From assembly GCA_024449915.1 (NCBI GenBank), contig JAMZAV010000024.1, positions 496,001 through 560,000 on the forward strand: a stretch of 64,000 nt of DNA, given 5' to 3'. The translations under genes were made by a program, and so were the position numbers. Positions within the stretch are counted from its first letter, which is position 1. Every line of letters begins with the position of its first letter. This document shows, piece after piece, positions 22,301 to 36,100 of this stretch. Under the pieces are notes generated by a model. The model saw only the letters and a list, made by a program, of their open reading frames with translations, did no database searches and was not told the DNA's origin. This stretch comes from Sweltsa coloradensis (Eukaryota > Arthropoda > Insecta > Plecoptera > Chloroperlidae).

Positions 22301-24146
22301 CTGACAAACACACATACGCACACATGCATCAACACACACATTCACATGCACATACACGTGCACATACAAATACACATACATGATTAATTTATAGTATTGT
22401 AGTATATGAGAAATTAACGATTAATTATGTTAGTATAAAATATAAATTGTTAGTTTATAAGTTAATATATTATATTTGCACTTGTGGAAAATAATTTCTG
22501 TTGCAAATAAAGACTTAATAATAATAATAATACGGCGATAATACGCGTATATATACGGCATACACAGTACGGGCGCCATTTAGCATGGACGAATATATGC
22601 GGCATGAACAGATCAGGGGTTAAAAGGGAAGGAACTTACTTGAAATTAGATCCAAGTCGACACATAGGAAACAAAAATGCTCGTTGATCTTGTTTTATTC
22701 AAGTTTTGAGCTCTTTTGCTCAGTAACAGAATATTAAGTTCAGTATTTCCCATGACAAATAATTATTACTATACTCCCAACAGTAGACTACACAAACTTA
22801 TTTTAACAAATTACTACAAAGTTACTTATATTAGTTATTAAAAATAAAATTCAATACATAGATATTTATAAATAACCTATTATTACAAATAATTCTCTGT
22901 TTGAACTCGGCAACGTTTGTTGGTAGAGGGTTGAATACACTTTTATCTAGCTCGTTCCAACTTTTAATTGTCGACCCCACAAATGAGTGTTTCCCAACAT
23001 CCGTGTTATACCTAATGTAAAAATAATTTTTGACCGTGATCGTGTCTCCCTTTATGAGCTGCATCTTTAAGGTGGTGCGGGCAGCCACCCTCGCCCGAAC
23101 GCAGGTAGATTTTCTTTCAGTCCGAGTCAGACACTCGTCGGAGCAGGTCCACGGCCGGTCTCCGCTCCGACGACCAATCTGACTTTGAATTACTTCTCTA
23201 TGCTTCTCTACTCCATTTTAGAGTCTGCACCCAGGTATACGGCAAGAGTACCGGACCTCGGCCCTGCGGTCCGAAGGGAGGACATTCAATGGAGTTGAAT
23301 AGAATGAAAGGGTATCTTGAATACATAATTCACCTGTCATTATTTACTATCGCGTGTACCTAAAACATATTAATATGAGGGAAATTGTTACATTTTCCAA
23401 AGAAATCGAAGACAATATAGTAAATACGATTGAAATTGGCTTTTGAATGAAAATTTTCAGGCAAAATTAGACTATTTTGTCATATACAAACCCATGTGAC
23501 AATGTGTGTCTCCCTTTGAATACACATGTTACGTGATGTCCAGGAGAGAAACACACAACCACAACAACGTTGCATCCTTCTCCTTCTCCTCATATCTTGG
23601 TAATTTCCACTCACTCGGATGTAGGCTTACGCCTTTTTCCGCTCTATCACGATGGCCCATGCGGCTGGGGCACTTCACCTATGTTTATGACATCACATTC
23701 GAGGGACGTGGGTTCGATTCCTGCCTAAAGCATTGTTTTATAATAATAGATTTTCGAAGGAAACCTGCCCAGGGAAAACTTGTTTTAGGTTACTAAACTA
23801 GGTATTATAATAGTATTTGAATAAGTGGGGAGGAATGGCCAAGGGTTGTTAGTATGAGTCACTCCCATCATTTGCCCTTGACTTGGGAAAACCTCGAAAA
23901 AAATCAGGATTGCCGGTTGCTGGTATCGAACCGACGATGCTGCGAGCTCCTGAATCAGAGCCTCATGTGCTAGGCATTATCATAATCATAATCATAATCA
24001 TAATCATTACCATTATCATTATCATTATCATTATCCTTCTTCTTATTTTTTGAAATAATACTGGTGGTTTTTGGTGGTGGTTCTTGTGTTTTACATTTAT
24101 TTTATTGCTATCATAGTATTCGAGGCAGCGACTGATGAAATATGAG

Positions 24147-24184
<38 letters not shown>

Positions 24185-27100
24185 TTCAAGGGTTATTCTA
24201 TAGGATGCATTCGCCCTTTGACTGCGGAAAACTTTGGGGAAATACTGCAGTCAGGATTGCCGATTGCTGGTATCGAAACGACGACCTTTTGAGTTACATA
24301 ATCCGGACGCAACCCATCTGTCGGTGTAGAACTGATACAGAGGAAAACACATCACCGTAGTGTATTAGCTAATAGGTGATCTAAATGCCAAATGTCCTAG
24401 TCCAGAGTAGATCAAGAAAAACGTTTACTCACGCATAGGATAAAATCAATTATCTTTATCTATTGCTATACGCATCACTAGATTTACGACTTCTGTGGCG
24501 GTCACTTCGTCGGGTTAGTCTAGACCACATGTAATTCTTGGAAAGTCTATTTTAGCCCAAACAATAGCTGCCTTCCGGGTAGCGGGCGGACGCAGTTTGT
24601 TGACAAATGAGGTGCATGCAGAACATGTTTGTTGTTGAACAAGTTTTGTAAGTGTAGGCCTACATGTGTTCGAGCTCGTTCGTGATCATCGATATTATTT
24701 CTATACTTCAAAAGTGTGAATTGTTTCAGGGCGTAGGAATATACATTATTTTGTATACTATATTTTATTTTCTATTGCTAGTTTGATTTTATCGATGTAC
24801 ATAATAATGTGTGTACAGTTTCATAATGCGTAAAATGTAACTCTAAGAGACGATCTAAAAATGTAATAGTGAATTTGCGAAATATGTGCACGATATTTCA
24901 GTCATAATCACCGGGTGCTTTCACACTATATTGTGATAAATATGCCGCGATAGTACACGAAGAAGCGAAAGCGAGGGAAGGCTTCAATAGCTAAAAAATT
25001 ACGGCAACGTAGATCTCAAGGTAATCGAACCTGTTCCCGAAGACAGCTGCTCCAGCAACGGGGTGACTAATATCACGATAGAGTAAGTAAACGTTTTGTT
25101 TTCTGCTATTTGAACTTTTGTTTGTAATTTACTAAAAATTATTGCGCGTTATTATCCATTGCCTTTTACACAAATATCGGTATGTCTATTGTCATCGTAC
25201 AAACTTGAGTAGGACTACACGCAGTGTAATATACATATTTTGTAATCTCAATCGCTGATTAAAAATGCGGGGCGGGGGTGATGTGATTGACAATGAACGG
25301 TGAACTCAAAAAACAAGTGTAAAGACTTGATCGAGAAATCGATAGTTTTCAGGGTTTACCGACGTCCGTTTACCAAAGTAGTAGTTAGCAATTATTCATA
25401 CCCTGTACAGAGCAAAATAAAATAATAATTACAAGTTCAATAATGATTTAAAAAAAGGATGGATAAAAGCAACAATTTGCTATAAATGGTTGACAATAAC
25501 TTATCCGATGTCCTCAATGAAGCAACAAATGTGTCAAGCATCAGGTCTGTAGCACAAAACATTACTCGAGATATTAGTTGTGTAATTATAAATTCTAACT
25601 TGAAAGAATAATAATTATGTTTTATCTTTAGGGATGATTTGAAACCGGGCGACGCTCATGTTGTATGGCCTACACCTGACAACCCACCAACTCGAGTTAT
25701 TAGTTGTGTATTTATAAATTCTAACTTGAAAGAATAATAATTATGTTTTACCGTTAGGGATGATTTGAAACCGGGCGATACTCATGTTGTATGGCCTACA
25801 CACCTGACAACCCACCATCTCTCTCAGTAGAAAATACGCCATCTGAGGCCGATTGTAGGGAAATAAACAAATTATCCGGAAATCGCTTGGTAGGCCTGGT
25901 GAAGGTCAAGTGTCTGCCCTCCATAGGTGACCATCACCCTCTAGATTCTAGAAGCCACAGCACACAAGAACAGGATTGGTATTTTTCTAGTCAACAATGA
26001 ACTAAAGATGAAACAAACCACGATTACTGGATTCAAATTCAAGCGCAATTGAACATCAGTACCGCCGTTTGTGACTTGATGTTGTACAGCGACGGCGGTT
26101 TCGATGTAATTACATAGTTCTATTATAACCGTTATCGTATTATCATATTATTTAGCATATTTATTTTTATTTACTAGGAAAACGCCTAAGTCGTTGTTAG
26201 ACGAGTGAGTGAGCCATGTACAGAGTATCCGATAACATTCCCTTTCTTCCCCCTACCTAAGGCCTCCCTAGCCTATCATAGGCTAGAGTGGCTCATTATG
26301 GCCATACAGTTGACGCTCCCTTATACCAACTAAACTAAAAACCCTAACATTTATAACTATAATATCAATCAACTTGTATGCAGATGTTCCCGCGTATTCA
26401 ACCCATGACACATGATTTAATAAGCATGACTATAATAATCAAAGAGACCCTCTTAGAACAAGCCAATTTTACTAACGGTTGTGTATGTGCATGAATAAAG
26501 TCGTCCGAATGGCTCATGCGGTTGGGGCTCAGGTCAAAATCGAATGACACCTAAGGGACGTGGGTTCGAATTCCGCATAAGGCAGGTTTATTTTGTAATT
26601 GTCCTTCATCGTCGTTTATCACCCCACAGCTTATTGAATAGCACAATAACAATAATAGAGACATAAAAAACTAAAATCATCATCATTTTGAACAAAACAT
26701 TCTCGTTGGTCATAGATTTATTCGGGTTTCAAATGTCAAACGTCATGGGTTTGATTCCCGGTCTTCTTTCAATTACTTGAGCTAAATTGTACAGAATCAA
26801 TAATGTTGATTGATAGATAGGCCCTATCCCTAGAAGTTTACATTACAACATGCAAGCATAATTATTGTGATGCTGATGTAGCGCGTTTATTTAGTTCGAG
26901 CGTACGCGATTGTGATTCGTGAGTGGTGGGTTCGATTACTGACACTGATAATCGTGATGATTATCTAAATGGAAGAGCAATAATCATTGGGAATTTTGCA
27001 ATCATCTAAACAATGTGCATCGGGTAATAACAAATAAAAAAACTCATCTTCCAATAATATTATTTTCGTTATTATGAAATTCAGGTTTACAGTTCTCTGT

Positions 27101-30100
27101 GACGGGAAAGGAAATGTTTTGACGTCTGCACTCATTGATGTTTCCAACAAAGATTATGATCTGAAAGGACGGTCGGTAGGCTACCCTCGGGCTAGCGCTA
27201 TTGTACTCGTAGCTGCTTTCTTTCCACCTCAGACTCCGACCGAATAGTTCCAGGATACACCGACGGCTTGTGGGCTGCATAGCGCTACTGTCCAGTGAGC
27301 CAGGCGAGCGCGCTTGATTCGAATGAATATTTAATTTTTATTTATTGGATGAGCGAAGCGAAGACTTCAATTTCACCGACCCCCCAAAAAATTTAGCTCC
27401 GTTGTTTTTTTTTTTTTTTTTTTTCCGTCTGTTTGTTCGCTCTCTACCGGGCAAACGGCATATGCGATCTTGATGAAAATTTGACACGACCTTCGTTTTC
27501 TCTGAACTTAGACTTGCCACGTTTTTGGGTACAATCGAAGAAATATTTCTCATGAATATCGTACTTTTACGATTTTTTTCGATTTTTAGTGCGATATTTT
27601 CGTGCCATTTGGGCCAATTCTGACCAAACGGGTGGGGCTACAACGTTCATATTTCACATGGACATTAAGGTAATAGGGAACTGTCCTTGGTTTTAAATAT
27701 TTCTTACACGAATTTAGTAATTTGTAGTATTCAATTTAATAAACATCGCAATTAAAATAAACTATAAAAAATAAAATCTGTGGATTCTATGCATGTTCAA
27801 AGTTCCTGGGTTTTGACTTCCCGCACAAAGACTTAAGTACGCGCTCTTTTGGTTGTGACGTAATCGTGAGGTGAGGAGGGGAAGCTGATTGGCAGAACTG
27901 TCAGCTCGCCGCCTCGGCGAACCTAACGATGACGTCACGCCCACCTGCAATGGCGCATGGCCGTTTTCCGGCGCGAAGCCTGGTTCAAATTTTTCCTCGC
28001 TCACAGTTAGCGCTAATAAAAGCCGGACGCATAAAAAACTTAACTGGTCGGTATTTAAGGTTATTAGTAGGGACATATTCAAATTTGGTAATGAAGGACA
28101 GTTCCCTATTGTGATGTATTGCTTTCTAAAAAAAAAAGTTGAAAAAGTTAGCCAGAATCGAGAGAAATAAAGCTTTTAATATACGTTTTTTGACTTTTTG
28201 TGCGATATTTTCGTGCCATTTGGGCCGATTCTGACCAAACGGGTGGGGCTACAACGTTCATATTATATATGGACATTAAGGTTATGGTTATGTAGTACCT
28301 TTTGAAAGAAAAAGTGGAAAAATTTAGCCAGAATCCATAGAAATTAAGCTTTTAATACAAGTTTTTTACGGTAAATAATACCAATTGACAAGAAACAAAA
28401 GAAACTTGACAACATTCACCTTCAATGCGTAGGCAGCAAAACAAAGCACTTGCAAAAGTAAAGATATCCCACGCAAACTAAAACCTTTAAAAAGCTCATC
28501 CATCAACGCGGCGGGACTTTAGCGTTTTCCTAGTTTTAATGACATTGAGTAAATGGAAAAATTTTAAACTTCTACACTACCAGTGTAATGATATTATGTA
28601 ACTGTGTTTAAAAAATCACGTTGTCTGAAAAACAAATATTCACGAAAATAGGAATAAACTGAATTTTACTACAAAATTTCACATTCCTGGAACAATTTCT
28701 CTAAACATATAAAAAATGTTGTAATTTACTCTTTACAGCCTTAAAGCTGATTAAATTCCGTCGGAAGTGACATAGTTTTTTAAACGGTGAGGTTAACGGA
28801 TGTGAGTTTAAAAAAACATTTACTTTGAACGTGAATTCCCGCGCGAAGCGTGCCCGCACAGCCTTAAGTCTATCATTAATGTCAGCCCAGGCGGGTTCTC
28901 CTGCTAATGATTTAAATAAAAATGCCACATAATTTTGAAATTTCCGTTCGTTCCTGCAGTGAGACCCATCCTAATTCTAAAATTATTTTTTAGGGGCTGT
29001 GTCTTGGACCAGATTTTTCTAGCATCTTCCTAGCAGCCCTTCTTTGGATCATTTCTAGATTTTGGATATGCAATTTTGTATGTGGGTCCCATACCAAAGA
29101 GGCATATTCCAATGCTGGTCTCACTATCTCTAAATATGCTTTTTCTTTTACTGCTGAACTACTTCATCTAAGATTTCTCATTATAAAGTTAATGCTTTTG
29201 TTTTCATTTGTGATTGCGCTATTTATGTGATGGCTCCAGTTAAGTTTTGCATTTAAATGAACCCCCAGATATTTGCAGATGTCCATGTACTGAAGGATAG
29301 CCTAGTGTCATCAATATTATATTGATACATGAAGCATTTTTGTTTTGTTGTGAACTTGATCAGTTGACTTTTTTCCCCATTTAGACTCATTTTATTTACC
29401 TTCACCCATTTGACTATTCTGTCAATCGCTGCTTGAAATTTGAGGACAGTCCTCTACATTTTTTATTTTCATATAATATATTATGCAATCATCTGCAAAT
29501 AGTCTGATTTTGATAATGACATCTAGTCCCTCCCCTATGTCATTTATAAAAATTCGGAATAGTAAGTGGCCTAAGATACTTCCCTGGGGTACCCCTGAGT
29601 TTACTTCTAACTCATTAGAGTATTTATCACCAACTTTTACTACTTATACTATATATACTTGTAGTGCTGACGACTGATATTGGTTTTAAAGCTAGGCCTA
29701 CATAATAAAAAATTGTGTAGTACTCTGTACTAAACTCAAACTCTGCCCAAAACTGATTTTGAGAGCTCGACGCAATATTTGTCTCAAACCAAGATGTACT
29801 TGACCTATCAAGCTAGCCACATTGTAGGATTAAACTTTTACTTGACCACTTGACACAGCCTGATGTACATCCATGTGTAACATGTAGACATAAGAGGTTT
29901 GCAATATCTGCGCATATAAAAACAATTTGATTTTTAGACGGAATTGGGACATGGAACATTTATAAGGGGTCTTGAAACCACAGCCCATTATGATGCGAAG
30001 ACCCAGGAATTCATTCTCAATAGTCCAACGCTAACATCTTACAAATGGTGGCCAGGAGGACGTAAGTAACATTTTCTAAATCTCCTACCGTTAGTCAATT

Positions 30101-33100
30101 CAATTCAATTCAATTTTATTCGTACTGTTTTGTTTACAGGTTTCCTTATTTTCTAACATAAAAAACAAGTTATGTACCGGTACCGTACAGAGTAATTTAT
30201 AATAGGTTTACAAGTAATATGTATATGGTAAGAAACAGTAAGAAGCCCACAAAATCCTGAAGGATTCGTGTGTAGGCAGTTTTTTTTATGTTTTGTGGGA
30301 GGCAGGACGAGTAATTTGTATGGTAATTTGTAGGCCTATCTATGTAACATAATATATCAGAGCTATAAAGTTATGTTTGCTGTAATTTTTTTTATTAAAG
30401 GCAAGGCTTACTACCACATTACATGGTGTGTAAAATTTTTAAATACCTACCTTTCAAATTTGCTTGATAATGTTAGACATTGCTAGGGGGATGGCTCCTA
30501 GCAGTAGGATCATAACAAATCTATTTCTGTTAAAGGCTTTTAGGTTTACCTGGAGTCGGCCTATACAATATTTGTAGGCTAGGTACCCTATATCATATTA
30601 CTAGGTGTTCATTTCTTAATTTTTTTCCCCCTGTTATATGCTCTAGGGATGCACACGATAATCGATATTATCGATCAATAATCAATAATGGATGTAATTT
30701 CGATAATCGATAACCAAAATTCATTATCGATTATCAAAATATCAAATAATTGTTCAATAGTAGCACGAACCATACTAAAATCAGAGATTATCTCACGTTG
30801 TGCCATGCACTGGCTGGGCTGATGGTGTCACACCTGAGATTTATGTTTGGAAATGAGCTATAGGGTATCAGTCAATGACGGAAGCCAAACACATGACATC
30901 GAAAACGGCAAAGCAGCAAACGGAACGTGATTGTATTGTTTTGACTTACACTTGCCACATTTGAGGTTCCAGTTATAGGTCGGAGCAGGCTTTGTTGGTG
31001 ATATCGATAATATCGATTCGATATTGACATTTCCATTTTGATAATCGATAATGAAAAAAGTATTGATGTGCATCCCTAATATGCTCTCACTTCACATTTT
31101 ACTATTGGTTGGTTTAATGCATTGTAAATTTTTACTGTTTCCTAGTTGGACACACTGCAAACTATGCGGTTGTAGTGGCACAGCTACACACTAATGGTAA
31201 ATGCCATGGAATCCATCCATTCATTGTTCAATTGAGGGATGAAGATACTCATACACCTATGCCTGGTATTAAGATTGGTGAAATCGGAACAAAGTTAGGC
31301 ATGAATGCAACAAACAATGGTTTCTTGGGTTTTGATCATGTTCGGATTCCTCGAGAAAATATGCTGATGAAAAATGCTAAAGTATTAGAGGTATGTACAT
31401 TTGATGTAATAAGTTTTATTAGCCTGTAGATAAGTACAAAATACAAATATAGGCATCGTCTAGTTTGGTAATACAAGTAAACTAGAGATAGGCTAATGTT
31501 AGGTTGATAATTGAATTAGTTAATATATGGTTACATAATTGATAAATATATATGTAGCCTACAATAGAAAAGTCTCCTACAATTAGCAGTCTCGGTAGAG
31601 TGAGAAACAGAGTGGGTCAATGGCCTATTATAAATTGCATGCATGACTATAGCAGGAGCGTCACTAGAGATTGGACATTGGGGGGGCGCAAGTACTTTTG
31701 TGGGAAAGGGACTAAGCACGGGGGGTATGGCGGGTGGAGGCCCCCATAATTAGCGCCGCAGGCGAAAATTTTGAAAATAAGGTTTTTTGAGTGCATTTGG
31801 TGCGTTTTAGAAAAAAGCGTTAGGCTGAATGCAATACCAAAACATTGTAGTTTGTGTGCGTCAATTTATTTTCTTGTCATGTCGAGCTTACAATTCACAG
31901 CATACATGGCAACATAATAACGTTTGATGTTATTTTCAATTTAGAGACACATTTATTTGTTACTGATGATTTTGGACAATACAAAGGAAAGATTCAAATG
32001 ATCGAATTTAGGGCGGGTCTCTAAGAGGCATGTCCCTATATATATTTTCTCAATTGCAAGGTAATTTTGATCCAAATCAGTGCGTTTTAGAGCAGTCTGC
32101 TCTAAAACGCAGTTGAAAAAAATTTATTATTCGCCATTTTTATTGGGCTCGGACAAAAAAAGGAAATGAAACACTTAACAATTAGACAATTAAATTGTAT
32201 GAATTAATTCCAAACCACTGGCAAAAATTAACATCAACATTTTTTTAAAAATCTCGTGTCTTTTAATAAGAAATTACCCACCGGCACATCATTAGTTTAA
32301 TAAAGTAATGATTATCAAATTATTTTAAGTAGTGTTAATTTGCGTAAAGTGCAGCTGTGACTGTGGGTTGTTAATTGGAAAAAAAAGTAAAACGAGGAAA
32401 TTATTGGGGGGGGCGCGGATTGCGATTGGGGGGGCGCACGCCCCCCCCCAAACCCCCCTAGTGACGCCACTGGCCTATAGGCTGTACAGAATACTGAAAT
32501 AATACAGTGAAATGTGACAAATCAAATTAAATTAAATTACAAATACATGTGTGATACCAATAAGATAATGTGTCACTTCCTTTACTTTCATTTAAATTTT
32601 AAACGGGAGGGGCTGAGATGACCATAGCCGTTTCACAAGGGAAAGTAGTGCATTTAATTATTCTTAATATTCTTATTTCTTTTAAATTTTAGAATAGAAA
32701 ACGTTTAAAAAAAACGGTTTATGTGGTGCCAATGTTTCAAAGTTGCCTGGTTCTGTATTTTTTCAGCACCCTAGTATGTTTTAGAAGTGGTATTGTATTC
32801 ATAGGCCTAGTAGGGATGTCAACGGATACCCGTTGCCCACGGGTAGTCCTACAGTTCCAATTTTTCATTACTCGTTACCCGGAATTACCCATTTTTCCTT
32901 TATCAAATTTTTCCATTATAAACACAGATCACTATCTTTTTCTCGAAACAGACAACACATTGCGTCATTATAGCCCTCCCCCTGCCACTCAGGGCTGGCT
33001 GCTGTGACTGTAGCGACGAGTGTTTAGGTACTGTCTTTGTGAAGGTCGTACTTCTAGGAAAGTTTGACCCTGCGAAGTTTGATTCCAGCAGATGTTTTGG

Positions 33101-36100
33101 TCATCTATTACTGTTTTGTGCATTTACAGAGCTATTCAAGTGTCGGATATTTATTATGTGACAACTTGTATTGTATTTACTAGCAGCTGTAGGATTAGGC
33201 CTACATGTGATGCCGTAACTAGTACGGATGATGATGATATTTGTTGTGAAAGATGAGATAACAAGAAGTGGACGATCACTTTGAATGAACTGATACAGAA
33301 ATATGGTGCGGGGGTACATGCATTGGGATAAGGCAAGATTTGATCTTGAGCAACCTACGATCCGATTTCGGTTGCGTACATATGCACGTGTAAGGAATGT
33401 CGTAATCAATCATTGTTCTTTTCCGCTTGATGCTGCTCCTATCCCATGAATCGCAAGTCATCGTACACTAAAACATTCGTGCCCTTTTACCAATACTTTG
33501 CAACTGCCAATGATTTTCTGAATCATTTGACACCGATGACGATAAATCAAACATTTACTACCCGCGTGTAGCCCGGGTGTTGATGGCGGGTACCCGGGTA
33601 CGAACATTTCCGGGTATTGACATCCCTAATATGCAATAATAAATGTTTTTTTGTCATAGTATCTACATTTTGCAAGAGGCATTTACAGATGTACATGGAA
33701 AATGCCTATGCCTATATAGATAGTGCTTATTGAATTATGTGACTATGTATATAAAAAATAATACAAATTACTAATTAGGCCTAGTTCTTAGTTGTACGTT
33801 AGGTGTGAGATAGGATCCAACAGCAATATTTGTAATTATACCCATCTATGGCCTATTCATAAAAATATATTCAATTGGAAGTTTTACTTTTCGGTTAAAG
33901 TTTCTATTATTAGTACCGGCACATAGCATCATCATCCATCGCTGTTACCCGCTTCTTTTGGTTAGCTTGGGTTTTGCAACCAAATTTTCTTACAATAATT
34001 ATATCTCTTCCACATCTGCCCAGCTCTCTCTCATATTGCATGTAAGCTATGGTCTCCTTGCATCTCTTCCTTGGCATTGCCCATCTTCTTCCTTCTCCAA
34101 CCCTTCTTTCACAGTGGCTGAGCATATAAGTATAAGCTGCAGCAGTAACCAGTCATCTCCACACAGTTGTGAATCAATGTATGCCTACATAAAAAATAAA
34201 AATGTCTCTCTAATCTCTTTTTATCTCTTTTTATCATTTGCCATGTCCCTGTTAACTTGTTAACTTGTCATTTGCAAAATGGTACTAATGCTGTATAAAA
34301 ATAAATAAGTGTATTGGTGTGAGATAGGATCAAACAGCTTACCTTCGAAACCAACGACGACCTTCGATGGTGGCTGCTGAATTTCATGATAAATATAGAC
34401 ATAAGTATGTACAAACACAGTAAAAACACTAGATGTTTCGACACAAGGTCTTGTTAATAAATCACCAGGACTTGTTAACCGGAGAATGATAATAAAACTG
34501 ATAAACTGAACAAAACACGGTTAAAAATTAATGCACAGCACTCACCCGCTGCGTAATATTTCGGTGACATCCATCACCTTCCTCGGACGCGAGGATACTA
34601 AGGCTTCCCTTGAGGCACACTGGTGGCGCCCCTCCACCCCCTGTCGACCTCGTCGTGAATCAACGACCCCCACATGGCGGGAAGCTCAAGACTTGGTTGA
34701 CTAATGATGTTAGGGAAATAAGTCATCACTGCTGCCTCTTTCAATTTCCTCTTGAGCGTGTTCTCTTCTTTAAAAATTATTTTAACATCTGGCCAATTAA
34801 TGCCCGTTTTGCAATCAAACAGGTGGTCCTTAAGTTTACTTGCCGCTCTAGTTTTCCCTGACAATATATTTTTGTGTTCATTAATACGAACAGTCGTCTG
34901 TCTTTTGGTTTCACCTACATAAAAAGCATCACACTCACACGGGATAACATAAACCGCGTTTTTAGAATCTTGAATCACGTCCGGCGGTTTGAACCTGGTT
35001 AATTGGCTACGTAATGTGTCACGTGATTTAAAATTCGTACGTATATTGAATGCCTTAGTGAGACGCCGAAAATGTTCAGATATACCAGGTCTTGTTTTGA
35101 GTGAACAAGACCTCGAGTCGAAACGTCTCGTGTTTTTTCTGTGTTTTGTACATAATTATGTCTCTCTTTATCAAGAAACTCAGCAACCACCATCACTTTT
35201 CTAAGGTAAGCTGTTGGATCCTATCTCACACCAATATACTCCAGCCGATTGATATTATATCAACATCAACATCAAGGGAGTTGGTAGCTTTGCCGTCATC
35301 AAGGACAAAGAGAGGTACATATACTACTTAATAACTAAGGAGCTTGCATCTGAAAAACCAACTCTTGAAGATCTAAAAAAGAGCCTTGTGGCTATGAAAA
35401 AGCATTGTAGTCAAAATGGAGTGACAAAATTAGCTATGCCAAGACTAGGCTGTGGTCTAGATAAGCTTGAATGGTTGGATGTAAAACACCAAATAAAGGA
35501 CATTTTCCAAAATAGTGACATAGAGGTGACTGCTTACCACCTCCCACCACCGTGGCGTAAGGCAAAAGTAGTTATCGGGGATTCTTTGGTGAAACACGTT
35601 GAATATGCTTCACACAAAAATGCAGCTGCTCCAACAATTGAAAGCTACCCAGGGATTTGCATTGAACAACTAATAAACAAACTGCGTGTAATGAAGATGC
35701 AAGGGGAAAAGTTTAAACAAATAGCGATCCATGCTGGAACGAATAACGTATACAGATCTGCAACACCGGAAGAGTTGTCAATAAAAATGCGGTGTCTCGT
35801 GGAAGAAGGTAAGAAGATTTTTCCGGATGCAGCATGGGTTATTAGCGGAGTTCTTTATCGAAGAGATGTAGACTGCAGATACATAGATGGCATAAATCAA
35901 TGTCTGGATGATCTTTGTATGAACATGAAGTGCTTGTTCGTAGACGGAAATCTTTGGATTGGAAATGATGACTTGGCAAGAGATGGCCTACATCTTAATA
36001 GGAATGGTTCAAGGAAGCTAGGGGAATTATTGGCCATGAATTTAAAATTCCCTATAAATTCGGGAAACTAACTGTGTTGCAAGGAGGTGGACCTGATTTT

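Noticed and set aside
22250..24040. CRISPR-like array
   Set aside because: The simple repeats here are microsatellites without spacers of uniform length, and the DNA is eukaryotic.
24950..25085. Possible short exon beginning ATGCCGCGATAG near 24942
   Set aside because: Stops after three codons and no conserved frame; not supported as coding.
33910..34125. Basic 71-codon minus-strand ORF
   Set aside because: Arg/Lys-rich but no recognisable domain; it may be a LINE tail or chance.
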